From positions 186,301 to 250,300 of the forward strand of contig NZ_PYLP01000003.1 in the NCBI RefSeq assembly GCF_003024675.1: a stretch of DNA of 64,000 nucleotides, read 5' to 3'. This DNA is from Faecalibacillus faecis. Lineage in GTDB: Bacteria > Bacillota_I > Bacilli_A > Erysipelotrichales > Coprobacillaceae. The position numbers were made by a program, and so were the translations under genes. Under the pieces are notes generated by a model. The model was not told where the DNA came from, made no database searches, and worked only from the letters and a program-made list of their open reading frames with translations. This document shows positions 56,200 to 64,000 of the stretch, one piece after another; position 1 is the first letter of the stretch, and each line of letters opens with the position of its first letter.

Positions 56200-56680
56200 G
56201 CAGTCGCTTATATGTTATGTCAACAGGGGCATGACATTTTCTACTTATAAATGCTTATTCAAGATAGGGCTCTATTAACTTGAAATGCTTCATGGAATGT
56301 AAAAATCCTGTAGGTGAAAGTCCTACATCGTGCGCACTAGTGCTATTCGAAAAGTCTAATCTAATGCATCAACGTAAGGCGGTGTGTGAAGGATATGCAG
56401 TAGAATGTGTGACAACATTGCGATAAATGTGGAAGTCTATTTACTGTGTTATCAATGAACTAGACGATAACATAGGACTTCTATTGTGAAGTCTGTTGGC
56501 ATGATATTAAGGAAATAGCGATGACCCTGTCAGACCTTATGACTACTTGGTGTATATCAAGGTACTTATATATAAGTGTAATTCGAAGTGATAGGTACAT
56601 CATGAGGAGTCAGACACTCTCATAGTAGTGAATGATATTGATGTAACATAACATCAATGTAGCGAAGGGGAGTCATTTAT
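56194..56680 (+). mobile_element. Group II intron remnant, 5' part
   Basis: GTGCG at 56194 fits the intron 5' motif. Domain I-like elements follow, including GTAGGTGAAAGTCCTAC and GTAAGGCGGTGTGTGAAGG, and the region before the usual RT start (CAGACACTCTCATAGTAGTGAA, split over domains, then GCGAAGGGGAGTCATT). The RT gene and domains V-VI are missing, and the sequence joins an MFS fragment at about 56680. The 5' boundary is uncertain. Confidence 0.68.
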
Positions 56681-56681
56681 T

Positions 56682-56975
56682 GGAATTATTATAGGAACTT
56701 ATGGGATATCACAAACGGTTTTACGTTTATCGGTAGGATTATTGGAAGATTATAAAAATAAACATAAAATGATTATGCTTATACCAGCTTTATCTTCAGG
56801 ATGTGTTTCTTTATTTAGAATTATTTTCAATAATGGCATTGTTTTTTTGATTGAAAATCTTTTTTCAGGACTTGCCAGGGCAATGAGTTTTTTCCAAGCA
56901 GGCTATGCTTTATGTTTATTTATTTTTAGCGTTTATTTGCTTTATTGCTTCAAGAATTTCTTTTGGCTATTGTAA
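56682..56975 (+). pseudogene. MFS transporter fragment
   Basis: The reading GIIIGTYGISQTVLRLSVGL, then LEDYKNKHKMIMLIPALSSG and FSGLARAMSFFQAGYALCLF, is the segment around transmembrane helices 2-4 of a major facilitator transporter, including the D-x-K-x-K-like loop. Both ends are lost: the left joins intron sequence and the right ends at a stop after about 97 residues. Confidence 0.72.
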
Positions 56976-57107
56976 ATCCCCTTAACAAATAAAGCTCTTA
57001 CATTTTATATATTTTGTTAATGAAATTAAAATTGTATACATTTCTCTTTTCTAAAAAATAAAAAAAGATTATGCTACAGGTGTCTTAGGAAAGAGAGGAT
57101 GAGTATT

Positions 57108-57470
57108 ATGAGTATCAATGAAATTAACGCAGAAGCAAAAGAATCTTTAAGAAAGTATTTTAAAAATAGTAATGATGTAAAACATGGAAATGAAGGAAGA
57201 AAAGAATTAACAAAAGAAGAAATCTTTCAATCAGTAGCGGGAGAAATCAAAACTTCAGAAATGAAATTAGAACAAAGAAAGCAAATGAGAAACACATTAC
57301 AACATGATGCTAGAGAAGCATTAGAAAAAGTATGTGAAAAAAAAGCAGAAACTAAAGAAGTACAACATATGACATTAGAAGGAATGGAAAAAGAATTAAG
57401 AGAAAATACTAAACATCAAATGGAATATGTAAATTCTTTAAAACAAAATACAATGAATTCAAGAGCATAA
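57108..57470 (+). CDS. Small charged helical protein of unknown function
   Basis: I do not recognise this protein of 120 residues. It is very rich in Lys and Glu and predicted to be almost all helix, with no membrane segment (KELTKEEIFQSVAGEIKTSE, NTLQHDAREALEKVCEKK). AGAGAGG precedes the start; ATG 57099 is an alternative. A terminator follows directly. Confidence 0.68.
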   Translation: MSINEINAEAKESLRKYFKNSNDVKHGNEGRKELTKEEIFQSVAGEIKTSEMKLEQRKQMRNTLQHDAREALEKVCEKKAETKEVQHMTLEGMEKELRENTKHQMEYVNSLKQNTMNSRA

Positions 57471-57496
57471 GGACTTCGAAAGAAGTTCTTTTTTTA
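57469..57496 (+). terminator. Terminator after the charged protein
   Basis: GGACTTC-GAAA-GAAGTTC with a T run, overlapping the stop codon. Confidence 0.88.
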
Positions 57497-57556
57497 CATT
57501 TAATTGATATTTTCTTAACATAAAAAAGAGTAATATTTTGTTAAGAGGTGATGAGG

Positions 57557-57724
57557 ATGAATGTAAAAAGATATCATTTTATAGAAACTATGATATGGGT
57601 AGGAATTCCTTTTCTATTTATGATCATTGATTGGTTTTATATACATGTATTGAATATAGAATATTTAGAATTATCTATTCTTTTATTTATTGTAGCAACA
57701 ATCTATAGAACTTATCAAAAATAA
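57557..57724 (+). CDS. Small two-helix membrane protein
   Basis: A 55-residue protein starting MNVKRYHFIETMIWVGIPF, with two hydrophobic segments (IWVGIPFLFMIIDWFYI and LSILLFIVATIY) and a basic end. GAGGTG lies six bases before ATG 57557. It resembles small integral membrane proteins of unknown role. It is convergent to the O-antigen ligase gene. Confidence 0.65.
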   Translation: MNVKRYHFIETMIWVGIPFLFMIIDWFYIHVLNIEYLELSILLFIVATIYRTYQK

Positions 57725-57754
57725 AAGCAAATCGCTAATTACGATTTGCTTCAA
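57725..57754. terminator. Bidirectional terminator
   Basis: AAGCAAATCG pairs with CGATTTGCTT. On the minus strand it is followed by TTTATTTTTG, ending the ligase gene; it also lies just after the stop of the small membrane protein. Confidence 0.75.
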
Positions 57755-58901
57755 ACATTTCAAAACTTGATAAAACAAATAAGAAGAATAAACCAGTGTG
57801 TACCCAAAAAATTGTATAATCTAAAATACCATGAATCAATAACACACCAATAAATCCCATTACAAGAGCAATATAAGAATAATGCTCTTTTACTTTATAA
57901 AGACGTTTACAATTATCATAAACATAAGGAACAAGAAGGGCAAGACCAATGATTCCAAAAGAAAGTAAAGGATCTAAATAAACGCTGTGAGCATGTTGTG
58001 TTAAATGTCCATTATATTTATTTAAAACCATCATATAAGTAAATGGTCCTTGTCCTAAAAGTGGAGAAGCGATAATCCCTTGAATGGCACAATTCCAAAT
58101 CTTCATTCTGACATCTAAATTAGAAATCAAATATTCAATACGAGGGAATTTACTAGGATTTAAAACAAAGAAACCAACAACTCCTAAACATCCTAAAGCA
58201 ATTAAAAAACAGAGTTTATAATTCCTATTAAAAATAAGAAATAAACAAATAGCTCCCGCAATGGCAACATATCCTGCACGACATCCTGTCATATAAAGCA
58301 TAAATAAATTCAAAAAGCCAACAACAACATAAAAAATACTTCTTTTTAAATCATTCTTTACCGTAAAGAATTTGTAAACAATACATACCGCAATAAATTC
58401 AATCATCATAGCATAGTAGTTTGCGTTATAGAAAACACTATTCAAACGATTTTCACGTCTGGCATAGACTTTAAAGGTAAAATGATCGACCCCTAAACGA
58501 TGATAAATTTGAAATTGTTCATAAATTCCATATATCGCCCAAAGAATAGATAACACAATCAACATATCAATAATAAATTCAAAAGTTGATTGATTAACAT
58601 GTTTTCGATAATAAACCATCAACACAATAGCAATAAAGATAGCGACTGTTGCCAGTGCACCTAAAATATTCTTATGAATCAAAGAAATGCTTAAAGAAAT
58701 TAAAACAAATAAATAGAGGAATTTTATCTTTGGTGTTTCTTTTAAAACATTAATTACTTTCTTTGATACAAATAAATAAATACATTCAATAACTAAAATA
58801 GGTCCTAATATATAAAAAGGAAAAGTAAAACTAAAACATGTAAATATAAGTAACAGTTGATCAAAAGTAAACCGTTCTTTTAAATTATTTAAATAAGTCA
58901 T
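57735..58901 (-). CDS. O-antigen ligase family membrane protein
   Basis: A 388-residue polytopic protein with about ten membrane segments and the Wzy_C-type loop GQGPFTYMMVLNKYNGHLTQHAHSVYLD, with the conserved His pair. It probably polymerises or ligates a surface polysaccharide. ATG 58901 follows AGGAGG; the frame reading further upstream is not needed. Its start overlaps the stop codon of a 65-codon reading frame (ATGA). Confidence 0.88.
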   Translation of the reverse strand: MTYLNNLKERFTFDQLLLIFTCFSFTFPFYILGPILVIECIYLFVSKKVINVLKETPKIKFLYLFVLISLSISLIHKNILGALATVAIFIAIVLMVYYRKHVNQSTFEFIIDMLIVLSILWAIYGIYEQFQIYHRLGVDHFTFKVYARRENRLNSVFYNANYYAMMIEFIAVCIVYKFFTVKNDLKRSIFYVVVGFLNLFMLYMTGCRAGYVAIAGAICLFLIFNRNYKLCFLIALGCLGVVGFFVLNPSKFPRIEYLISNLDVRMKIWNCAIQGIIASPLLGQGPFTYMMVLNKYNGHLTQHAHSVYLDPLLSFGIIGLALLVPYVYDNCKRLYKVKEHYSYIALVMGFIGVLLIHGILDYTIFWVHTGLFFLFVLSSFEMFEANRN

Positions 58902-59095
58902 ATAAACCTCCTGTTGACAATATAACATCTTTTAAAGAAAAAATAAAATAAAGCTGGTAAAAAGAGTAAATAATAGCGTACAATGTAGATGAAATTACTG
59001 AGGATAGAAAGATGGCTATCGCGCACGAAAGTGTCAAGTGTAGGGTTATAAACTCGATGAGATTTGGGAACAATTGCCCCACCAGTTAATTTCAA
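58898..59095 (-). CDS. Small putative membrane protein upstream of the ligase
   Basis: The frame (65 residues from TTG 59095) reads VPKSHRVYNPTLDTFVRDSH followed by a hydrophobic segment (FIYIVRYYLLFLPALFYFFF). The ATGA overlap with the ligase start suggests translational coupling. No ribosome site is seen before the TTG and the frame could be the 3' end of a lost larger gene. I do not recognise it. Confidence 0.4.
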   Translation of the reverse strand: MKLTGGAIVPKSHRVYNPTLDTFVRDSHLSILSNFIYIVRYYLLFLPALFYFFFKRCYIVNRRFI

Positions 59096-59108
59096 TTTAT
59101 AAAACGAA

Positions 59109-59134
59109 GCAAGGACAAAATCCTTGTTTTTTTA
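59109..59134 (+). terminator. Plus-strand hairpin with T run
   Basis: GCAAGGA pairs with TCCTTGT, followed by TTTTTTAT. No plus-strand gene lies upstream, so it may stop antisense transcripts of the ligase gene before the methyltransferase gene. Confidence 0.7.
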
Positions 59135-59190
59135 TAAGTTGATAAACCATGAAACAATTGGTAAAATGGGCGAAGAAAGTAGGAGATAAA

Positions 59191-60123
59191 ATGAAAAAAT
59201 ACTTTTATTTATTTAATTATCCACCTGAAGAACATGATTTATGTACTTTAGAGTTTAAATATTTATTTCATGAAAATTACCAACAATGTTTTCTAACAAA
59301 TAAAGACATTGATGTTAATACCAGTGTTTTTATTAAAGGAAAGATTGATATTTGGGCTATGGATAAAGACTTTGAAAAATTAAAAGAAAAAGTACAAAAA
59401 CAAAAACATAATTATCAAGAATTTAAAATCATCTATTTAAAAAATCCCATAAGTCATCCAAATTATCAAGAAACGCTTGATAAATGTAAAGAAATTTCTT
59501 GGTTTATTGATGGAAGTGTTAATATGGCAAAGCCATTACATACGATCGCACTTACTAAAGTAAGTGATTTATGGGTTATTGGTTATTATCATCATGGTGT
59601 TCCATCTTGGAAAAAGTATGATGATAAACCCAATACATTTTCTAATTCTTTAGATATTCGTTTAGCACGTACTTTAATTAATATTGCTGGTGAAAATGAT
59701 ATAAGTAAAACGATTATTGATCCTTGTTGTGGTATGGGGACGGTTGTTTTAGAAGGTCTTGCTTTAGGATATTCCATTAAAGGGTTTGATATTTCAAGAG
59801 ATATTTCATGGAAAGCAAGATGTAATTTGAATCACTTTGGTTTTGATGGCATGCTAATTACTAAAGATGATATTAATAAACATCAAGGACACTATGATGT
59901 TGCAATCATAGATATTCCTTATAATCTCTATACACCAATTACTTATCAGGAACAATGTGCTATCATCCAAAGTGCTAGAAGACTTTGTGATAAACTTGTT
60001 TTAGTAAGTTATGAAAAGATGGATCAAGAAATTAAAGAAGCCAGTTTTGAAATTAAAGACCGTATTTTAAGAAAAAAGACAGAACTTGTAAAGTTTGGAC
60101 GTTATATTTATGTATGTTATTAA
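59191..60123 (+). CDS. RNA methyltransferase-like protein (TRM11/UPF0020 type)
   Basis: A 310-residue class I SAM methyltransferase. Motif I is IIDPCCGMGTVVLEGLALG, motif II region FDISRDISWKARCNLNHFG and the catalytic motif is DIPYNLY, a variant of the DPPY motif of amino-methylases acting on RNA. The N-terminal half is divergent and may bind RNA. ATG 59191 follows AGGAGAT. The target, probably tRNA or rRNA guanine or adenine, is unknown. Confidence 0.8.
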   Translation: MKKYFYLFNYPPEEHDLCTLEFKYLFHENYQQCFLTNKDIDVNTSVFIKGKIDIWAMDKDFEKLKEKVQKQKHNYQEFKIIYLKNPISHPNYQETLDKCKEISWFIDGSVNMAKPLHTIALTKVSDLWVIGYYHHGVPSWKKYDDKPNTFSNSLDIRLARTLINIAGENDISKTIIDPCCGMGTVVLEGLALGYSIKGFDISRDISWKARCNLNHFGFDGMLITKDDINKHQGHYDVAIIDIPYNLYTPITYQEQCAIIQSARRLCDKLVLVSYEKMDQEIKEASFEIKDRILRKKTELVKFGRYIYVCY

Positions 60124-60160
60124 AAAGATGTATGATTTTATGTCATACATCTTTTTACAT
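60121..60160. terminator. Bidirectional terminator
   Basis: AAAAAGATGTATGA pairs perfectly with TCATACATCTTTTT around a seven-base loop, between the convergent methyltransferase and RpiR genes. Confidence 0.88.
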
Positions 60161-60904
60161 AAGTTTTGCTATTTGAGAAGTAAGAATATCTGTATAAATA
60201 AAGAAAACAACTTGATTTTCAAGATAATTTTGGAAACCTTGATTAATCGTAGAAGGAAGCCAAATATAATTCTTAGTATGTTTTTTTAATGATAATTTAT
60301 CATTCATGGTAATGATTGATAAATTAAAAGAGACTTTCTTTATTAATTCTTTTAGCGTTGAATTAATTGAACCTAAAACATTACCTCTATTGGTATAAAT
60401 AATAACCATATCATCTTCTCTTACTAATTGTTGAAAATCATTGGCAATATCTCCATAATCTAAAAAGATTGCCTTTTTACCATATTTAAAGAGATTATAT
60501 TGTAATAATTTTGCTGGTAGGGCACTTTTGTGCATTCCTAAAATAATAATAGAATTAGCGTGTACAATATCACTCGCAAATTGATTTAATTGATTATAAT
60601 CAATCGATGATTTTAATATTTCAATAAGTTTAATATAGGCATCTAGAGTGGATAAATCATCTTTTGATGAACTTCCTTGTTTTCCAGAACGGAAAACATC
60701 AAATTTGAATTCATTATAGCCATCATAACCAATCTTTTGACAAAAACGAGTAATTGTAGATTGTGAAATATTATATTGCTTAGAAAGATCACTTGCAGAA
60801 AAACTTAAAATGTTTTGTAGATTATCTTTTAAAACATCATAAAGAATAAGTTCTTTTTTTGTAAATGAATCTTTTTTTAAATCCATCTTTTCAAATGGGT
60901 TCAT
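60155..60904 (-). CDS. MurR/RpiR-family transcriptional regulator
   Basis: A 249-residue regulator with the N-terminal HTH_6 domain (FSASDLSKQYNISQSTITRFCQKIGYDGYNEFK) and a C-terminal SIS domain that binds a phosphosugar (SIIILGMHKSALPAKLL, MVIIYTNRGNVLGSIN). It follows the ceramidase-like gene on the same strand with a 65-bp gap and likely controls this PTS locus. Confidence 0.92.
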   Translation of the reverse strand: MNPFEKMDLKKDSFTKKELILYDVLKDNLQNILSFSASDLSKQYNISQSTITRFCQKIGYDGYNEFKFDVFRSGKQGSSSKDDLSTLDAYIKLIEILKSSIDYNQLNQFASDIVHANSIIILGMHKSALPAKLLQYNLFKYGKKAIFLDYGDIANDFQQLVREDDMVIIYTNRGNVLGSINSTLKELIKKVSFNLSIITMNDKLSLKKHTKNYIWLPSTINQGFQNYLENQVVFFIYTDILTSQIAKLM

Positions 60905-60969
60905 ATAACCACCTCAATTTCTTATATTTATTATATTTTATAAAAACTAAAAAGTAAATTCGAAAGAAT

Positions 60970-62196
60970 TTACTTTAATAAATCATCAGCTTGATTAATA
61001 ACGTGTTGAATAAAATCATCGGCATTACCTTTTGATAAACGAGAAATATACGTTTCAAAATACTTACTATAATCTTCTTTACAAACAAAATAATTAGAAT
61101 AATTTTCACAATAACCAAGAATAATCACTTTATAATCTTTAAAATGATCGACAATTCTTTTTCCTAAAGCAGCAGTAATATCTCCAGGCAGAGAGATAAA
61201 AAGAATATTACCGAGCTTTATGATATGACTATATAATTTTAAAACCATTTCTCCTTTGCTTGCTTTAAATTCTAAATTATAAAGAAGTTGTGATGCTATA
61301 GCTTTTTCTACATCATTTTGAGAATTTTGTATCTTTTCTTTTAAATGAGGAATTTCTTTTTGAACAAAAGGATCACTTTGTCCGTTATATTGATATGATT
61401 TTTCGAATGATGTGCATTTTAAATCATTAAATAGAACATCTAATGGATTTAAATCATTCATTTGTTGAATAATGGATGAAGAAACTCTTTCTAATTCGTC
61501 TTCTCCTTTTAATTCTCGATAAAAACGTGTAGAAACATCACCACAAAAACCATTAACAATCATACAAGGAACCTGTGTTTTTGTTTGATATTTTTGACGA
61601 ATCCAACCTAATAAATCTGCTGATAATTTAAAATTGCTTCCATTCAAAATGGTAGGATGGCAAGACATTTGAATGAAAGAACATATTTCATTTTTTGAAT
61701 GGCTATTCATAAAATGAAGCACATTAATGCTTTTATCCACGCAGCCATCTTTGACATTTCTATTTCCATAAAGTCCTTCAATTTGAGTTGTTTCCATTGT
61801 TAAAGAAGCATCTTCTAATGAAGCAAGGGCTTTAGAAATACTTTTTATAAAAGATTGAATAAGACTTTTTTGTAATTCTTGATCGATATAAACATTTTCA
61901 AAGAAAGGTTTGAAATAGGCAGGTGCTGAGTGTGTATGAATACAGCCGATAATGATTTGTTCAAAAGGAATACCGAAATTTTCAAAAATAGCCTTTTTAA
62001 CAGGTAAAATTACACAATCTTCAATAATGATGGAATCTAAAATAGAAAAAATAATTGTTTTATTATTTTCTTTAATAACAAGAGAATTGATTTCTATAGG
62101 ATCTAAAACACCTTTAGAGAGTTCTTTTCTATTATAGCCAGCAATATGAACAGGTTGTGTTGGCGTTATGTTTAATTTATTATATCCAATTTCCAT
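60970..62196 (-). CDS. Neutral/alkaline ceramidase-like hydrolase
   Basis: A 408-residue protein of the N-terminal neutral-ceramidase superfamily. Metal and catalytic motifs are visible: IGCIHTHSAPAYF, MSCHPTIL and VNGFCGDVSTRF, where Ser in GDVS is the family nucleophile. There is no signal peptide, so it acts in the cytoplasm. ATG 62196 follows AAGGAGGTC; the longer frame is not credible. It is divergent from PTS IIC and followed by RpiR, so it probably cleaves an amide in a PTS-imported compound and not a lipid. Confidence 0.82.
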   Translation of the reverse strand: MEIGYNKLNITPTQPVHIAGYNRKELSKGVLDPIEINSLVIKENNKTIIFSILDSIIIEDCVILPVKKAIFENFGIPFEQIIIGCIHTHSAPAYFKPFFENVYIDQELQKSLIQSFIKSISKALASLEDASLTMETTQIEGLYGNRNVKDGCVDKSINVLHFMNSHSKNEICSFIQMSCHPTILNGSNFKLSADLLGWIRQKYQTKTQVPCMIVNGFCGDVSTRFYRELKGEDELERVSSSIIQQMNDLNPLDVLFNDLKCTSFEKSYQYNGQSDPFVQKEIPHLKEKIQNSQNDVEKAIASQLLYNLEFKASKGEMVLKLYSHIIKLGNILFISLPGDITAALGKRIVDHFKDYKVIILGYCENYSNYFVCKEDYSKYFETYISRLSKGNADDFIQHVINQADDLLK

Positions 62197-62219
62197 TTTA
62201 TGACCTCCTTGCAAGAAAA

Positions 62220-62328
62220 AGTATAGCACATGTATTTTTAAAATGAAAGAGATTTCAAAAAAATAAAATAAATATTGCATAATCATTCATTACGTGCTAT
62301 GCTAAATGTGTCAAATGAAACCGGTTAT
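62220..62328. promoter_or_regulatory. Divergent control region with operators
   Basis: For the plus-strand IIC gene TTGCAT (62275-62280) and TATGCT (62298-62303) are 17 bp apart. TGAAACCGGTTATA at 62315-62328, just after the start site, and the perfect inverted repeat TGAAA-GAGA-TTTCA at 62244-62257 each fit the cre or LacI-type consensus with one mismatch. A minus-strand -10 (TATACT, 62225-62220) serves the ceramidase-like gene. Confidence 0.68.
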
Positions 62329-62359
62329 AAAAAATGACGATTAGTGAGGAGGATCTTTT

Positions 62360-63694
62360 ATGGAAAAACAAAATTCAGGATTTATGAATAAGTTTCAAGC
62401 AGTATTAGAAAAATATGTTGTTCCTGTTGCAATGAAAATTTCGCAACAAAGACATCTTGCAGCTGTTCGTGATGGACTTACAATTTTAGTTCCAGTAACT
62501 ATTATTGGTGGGTTTGCAATTTTACTTGCAATGCCACCTGTGGATGCGACAGTTAAAGCAACGAATTTATTAACTTCATTTTTATGTGCATGGCGTGATT
62601 TTGCCGCTACCTATTCATCAACATTAATGATACCTTATAACTTAACAATTGGAGCAATTTCAATTTATGTCGTTTTAGGGGTTGCCTATCGTTTATGTAA
62701 ATATTATAAAATGGATACCATTTCTAATTTAATTACAACAATTTTAGTTTACTTATGTGTTGCAGGTATTCCTACAGCCTATACAGTAGGTGATGCAACT
62801 GTAACAGCTATTCCTCTTACAAATATTGGCGCAAGTGGAATGTTTACAGCTATTTTAGTAGCTATAGGAGTTATTGAAATTAACCATTTCTTTATTAAAA
62901 AGAATCTAGTAATTCGCTTACCAGATTCAGTACCACCAAATGTTGCAGCACCATTTAATGTATTAATTCCTGGTATTGCTAGTCTTGTTTTCTTTATGGG
63001 AATTGATGGATTGTGCCACATACTTATTGGTACAGGATTCTCTGGATTGATTTATGCTATTTTCCAACCATTATTATCAGCAACAGGATCACTACCATCT
63101 ATCATTATTATTAACTTATTAATGACAACATTCTGGTTCTTTGGAGTTCATGGGGGAAATATGTTAGGAGTTGTTGTAACTCCTGTGACAACTGCAGCAC
63201 TTGCATTAAATGCTGAAGCTTATGCAGCAGGAAAAGAATTACCATGTATTTTTGCCGGAGCATTCAATACAGTTTATGGTGGATATATTTCATATATGGC
63301 AGTTGTTCTTTGTTTATTATTCTTTTCTAAAGCATCACAATCAAAATCAATTGCTAAAATTGCTGTTGTTTCAACAGCGTTCAATATTAATGAACCCGTT
63401 ATCTTTGGATTACCAACAGTATTAAATCCATTTACACTTATTATCTTCTATATTTGTAATAACTTAAATGTTGCTATTGCTTATGGTCTTATGAGTAGTG
63501 GTTTCTTGGGAAAATTCTACATATCATTACCATTTACAGTTCCAGGACCACTTCAAGCTTGGTTGGCATCAATGGATATTAAAGCAATCTTTGTTTGGTT
63601 TGGATTATTAGTATTAGATGTTATCATTGCTGCACCATTTATGAAAGCCTATGATAAACAATTACTTGCCGAAGGAGAAAATGCAGAAGCATAA
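62360..63694 (+). CDS. PTS sugar transporter IIC, cellobiose/diacetylchitobiose type
   Basis: A 444-residue membrane permease with about ten membrane segments, RLPDSVPPNVAAPFNVLIPG and FWFFGVHGGNMLG loops and FNINEPVIFGLPTVLNP. It is a paralogue of the IIC proteins at 5294 and 21539. No IIA or IIB is adjacent. GTGAGGAGG precedes the ATG. The divergent ceramidase-like enzyme and RpiR and LacI regulators suggest an amino-sugar or amide-linked substrate. Confidence 0.92.
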   Translation: MEKQNSGFMNKFQAVLEKYVVPVAMKISQQRHLAAVRDGLTILVPVTIIGGFAILLAMPPVDATVKATNLLTSFLCAWRDFAATYSSTLMIPYNLTIGAISIYVVLGVAYRLCKYYKMDTISNLITTILVYLCVAGIPTAYTVGDATVTAIPLTNIGASGMFTAILVAIGVIEINHFFIKKNLVIRLPDSVPPNVAAPFNVLIPGIASLVFFMGIDGLCHILIGTGFSGLIYAIFQPLLSATGSLPSIIIINLLMTTFWFFGVHGGNMLGVVVTPVTTAALALNAEAYAAGKELPCIFAGAFNTVYGGYISYMAVVLCLLFFSKASQSKSIAKIAVVSTAFNINEPVIFGLPTVLNPFTLIIFYICNNLNVAIAYGLMSSGFLGKFYISLPFTVPGPLQAWLASMDIKAIFVWFGLLVLDVIIAAPFMKAYDKQLLAEGENAEA

Positions 63695-63707
63695 GAAATA
63701 TAATGTT

Positions 63708-63736
63708 AAGAAGCCTATAGTGGGCTTCTTTTCTAT
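63708..63736 (+). terminator. Terminator after the third PTS IIC
   Basis: AAGAAGCC pairs with GGCTTCTT, followed by TTC. A second, bidirectional hairpin (AAGGGCAAGA/TCTTGCCTT, 63740-63777) lies just beyond and would end the LacI gene. Confidence 0.8.
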
Positions 63737-63786
63737 TAAAAAGGGCAAGAATTTTATTATTTAAAAATCTTGCCTTAAATAATATT

Positions 63787-63999
63787 TTATTTTAAAGACT
63801 CTCTTACAATAGTTTGTGGTTCAACTGATTTATTAATAATTAAAGATTGACTAAATAGTTGATTTAAAACATGAAGACATTCTCCTGCCATCTTTTCTAA
63901 CGGTATTTCAATAATACTTAATGAAGGATTTAAAAATGCATCAACATGTGTAAGTCCATTCCCAATAGAAACAATCTCAATATCATCAGGAATAACTAT
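63787..63999 (-). CDS. LacI-family regulator, 3' end cut by the window edge
   Basis: The last 70 codons of a LacI-type repressor run off the window end. The reading shows IPDDIEIVSIGNGLTHVDAF, LEKMAGECLHVLNQLF and VEPQTIVRESLK before the TAA, which is the usual C-terminal pattern of the effector domain. It is convergent to the IIC gene and could bind the operator at 62315 or 62244. Confidence 0.85.
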   Translation of the reverse strand: MVIPDDIEIVSIGNGLTHVDAFLNPSLSIIEIPLEKMAGECLHVLNQLFSQSLIINKSVEPQTIVRESLK

Positions 64000-64000
64000 A

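Overview
The window is AT-rich DNA from a low-GC Gram-positive bacterium (Bacillota). The mix of many PTS sugar loci, 6-phospho-beta-glucosidases, PRD, LacI and RpiR regulators, an LCP and dTDP-rhamnose cell-wall cluster, a class III ribonucleotide reductase and a T-box leader suggests a gut anaerobe, most likely Erysipelotrichia or Coprobacillaceae-like. That placement is inferred from gene content and sequence style, with no database search.

Layout. (1) 1-9 kb: anaerobic ribonucleotide reductase nrdD without nrdG, then a beta-glucoside locus with a 6-phospho-beta-glucosidase, LacI regulator, PTS IIC, a GH140-like hydrolase and a separate PTS IIB. A near-ideal promoter carries a palindromic operator in its spacer. 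(2) 8-13 kb: LysR divergent from an SDR, aldo/keto reductase, alpha/beta hydrolase, small protein and flavodoxin-like operon. (3) 12.6-17.4 kb: a YczE-like membrane protein divergent from an XRE regulator broken by one stop codon, an ECF sigma module with a duplicated extracytoplasmic domain, and an internally deleted aldo/keto reductase. (4) 17.4-24.4 kb: T-box and lysS, then a PRD regulator, PTS IIC and second 6-phospho-beta-glucosidase. (5) 24.4-28.2 kb: decayed M20 peptidase, AbiE toxin-antitoxin locus with a frameshifted toxin, ferredoxin-type aldo/keto reductase, and a six-unit 23-bp tandem repeat. (6) 28-40 kb: envelope genes rfbACB behind a MerR-type promoter, a MerR-methyltransferase fusion, an XRE/LytTR/Agr-type kinase operon, an LCP ligase, a broken group II intron placed just after a terminator, PAP2, an undecaprenyl-phosphate sugar transferase and VanZ. 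(7) 39.7-46 kb: an ISL3-type element, a scar of three truncated genes, a TPP riboswitch with a ThiE-ThiD fusion, and malic enzyme.

The most striking region is 46.7-56.2 kb, a compact sigma-54 module. It holds rpoN, whose own promoter is a perfect sigma-54 site, a divergent LevR-type activator, a 67-68 bp tandem array in which each unit carries a -24/-12 element, a mannose-family PTS (IIA, IIB, IIC, IID), a SIS-domain deglycase-like enzyme, a HAD phosphatase and a membrane-anchored protein. The 3' half of a group II intron lies on its left and the 5' half of one on its right. Its genes use CAG for glutamine far more than their neighbours, so it looks like an acquired, self-contained regulatory and sugar-uptake cassette. 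The array units fold as hairpins and show a compensatory base change.

The last part (57-64 kb) holds an O-antigen-ligase-like protein, an RNA-methylase-like protein, and a divergent locus with a ceramidase-like hydrolase and RpiR regulator on one strand and PTS IIC on the other, ending in the 3' end of a LacI gene cut by the window edge.
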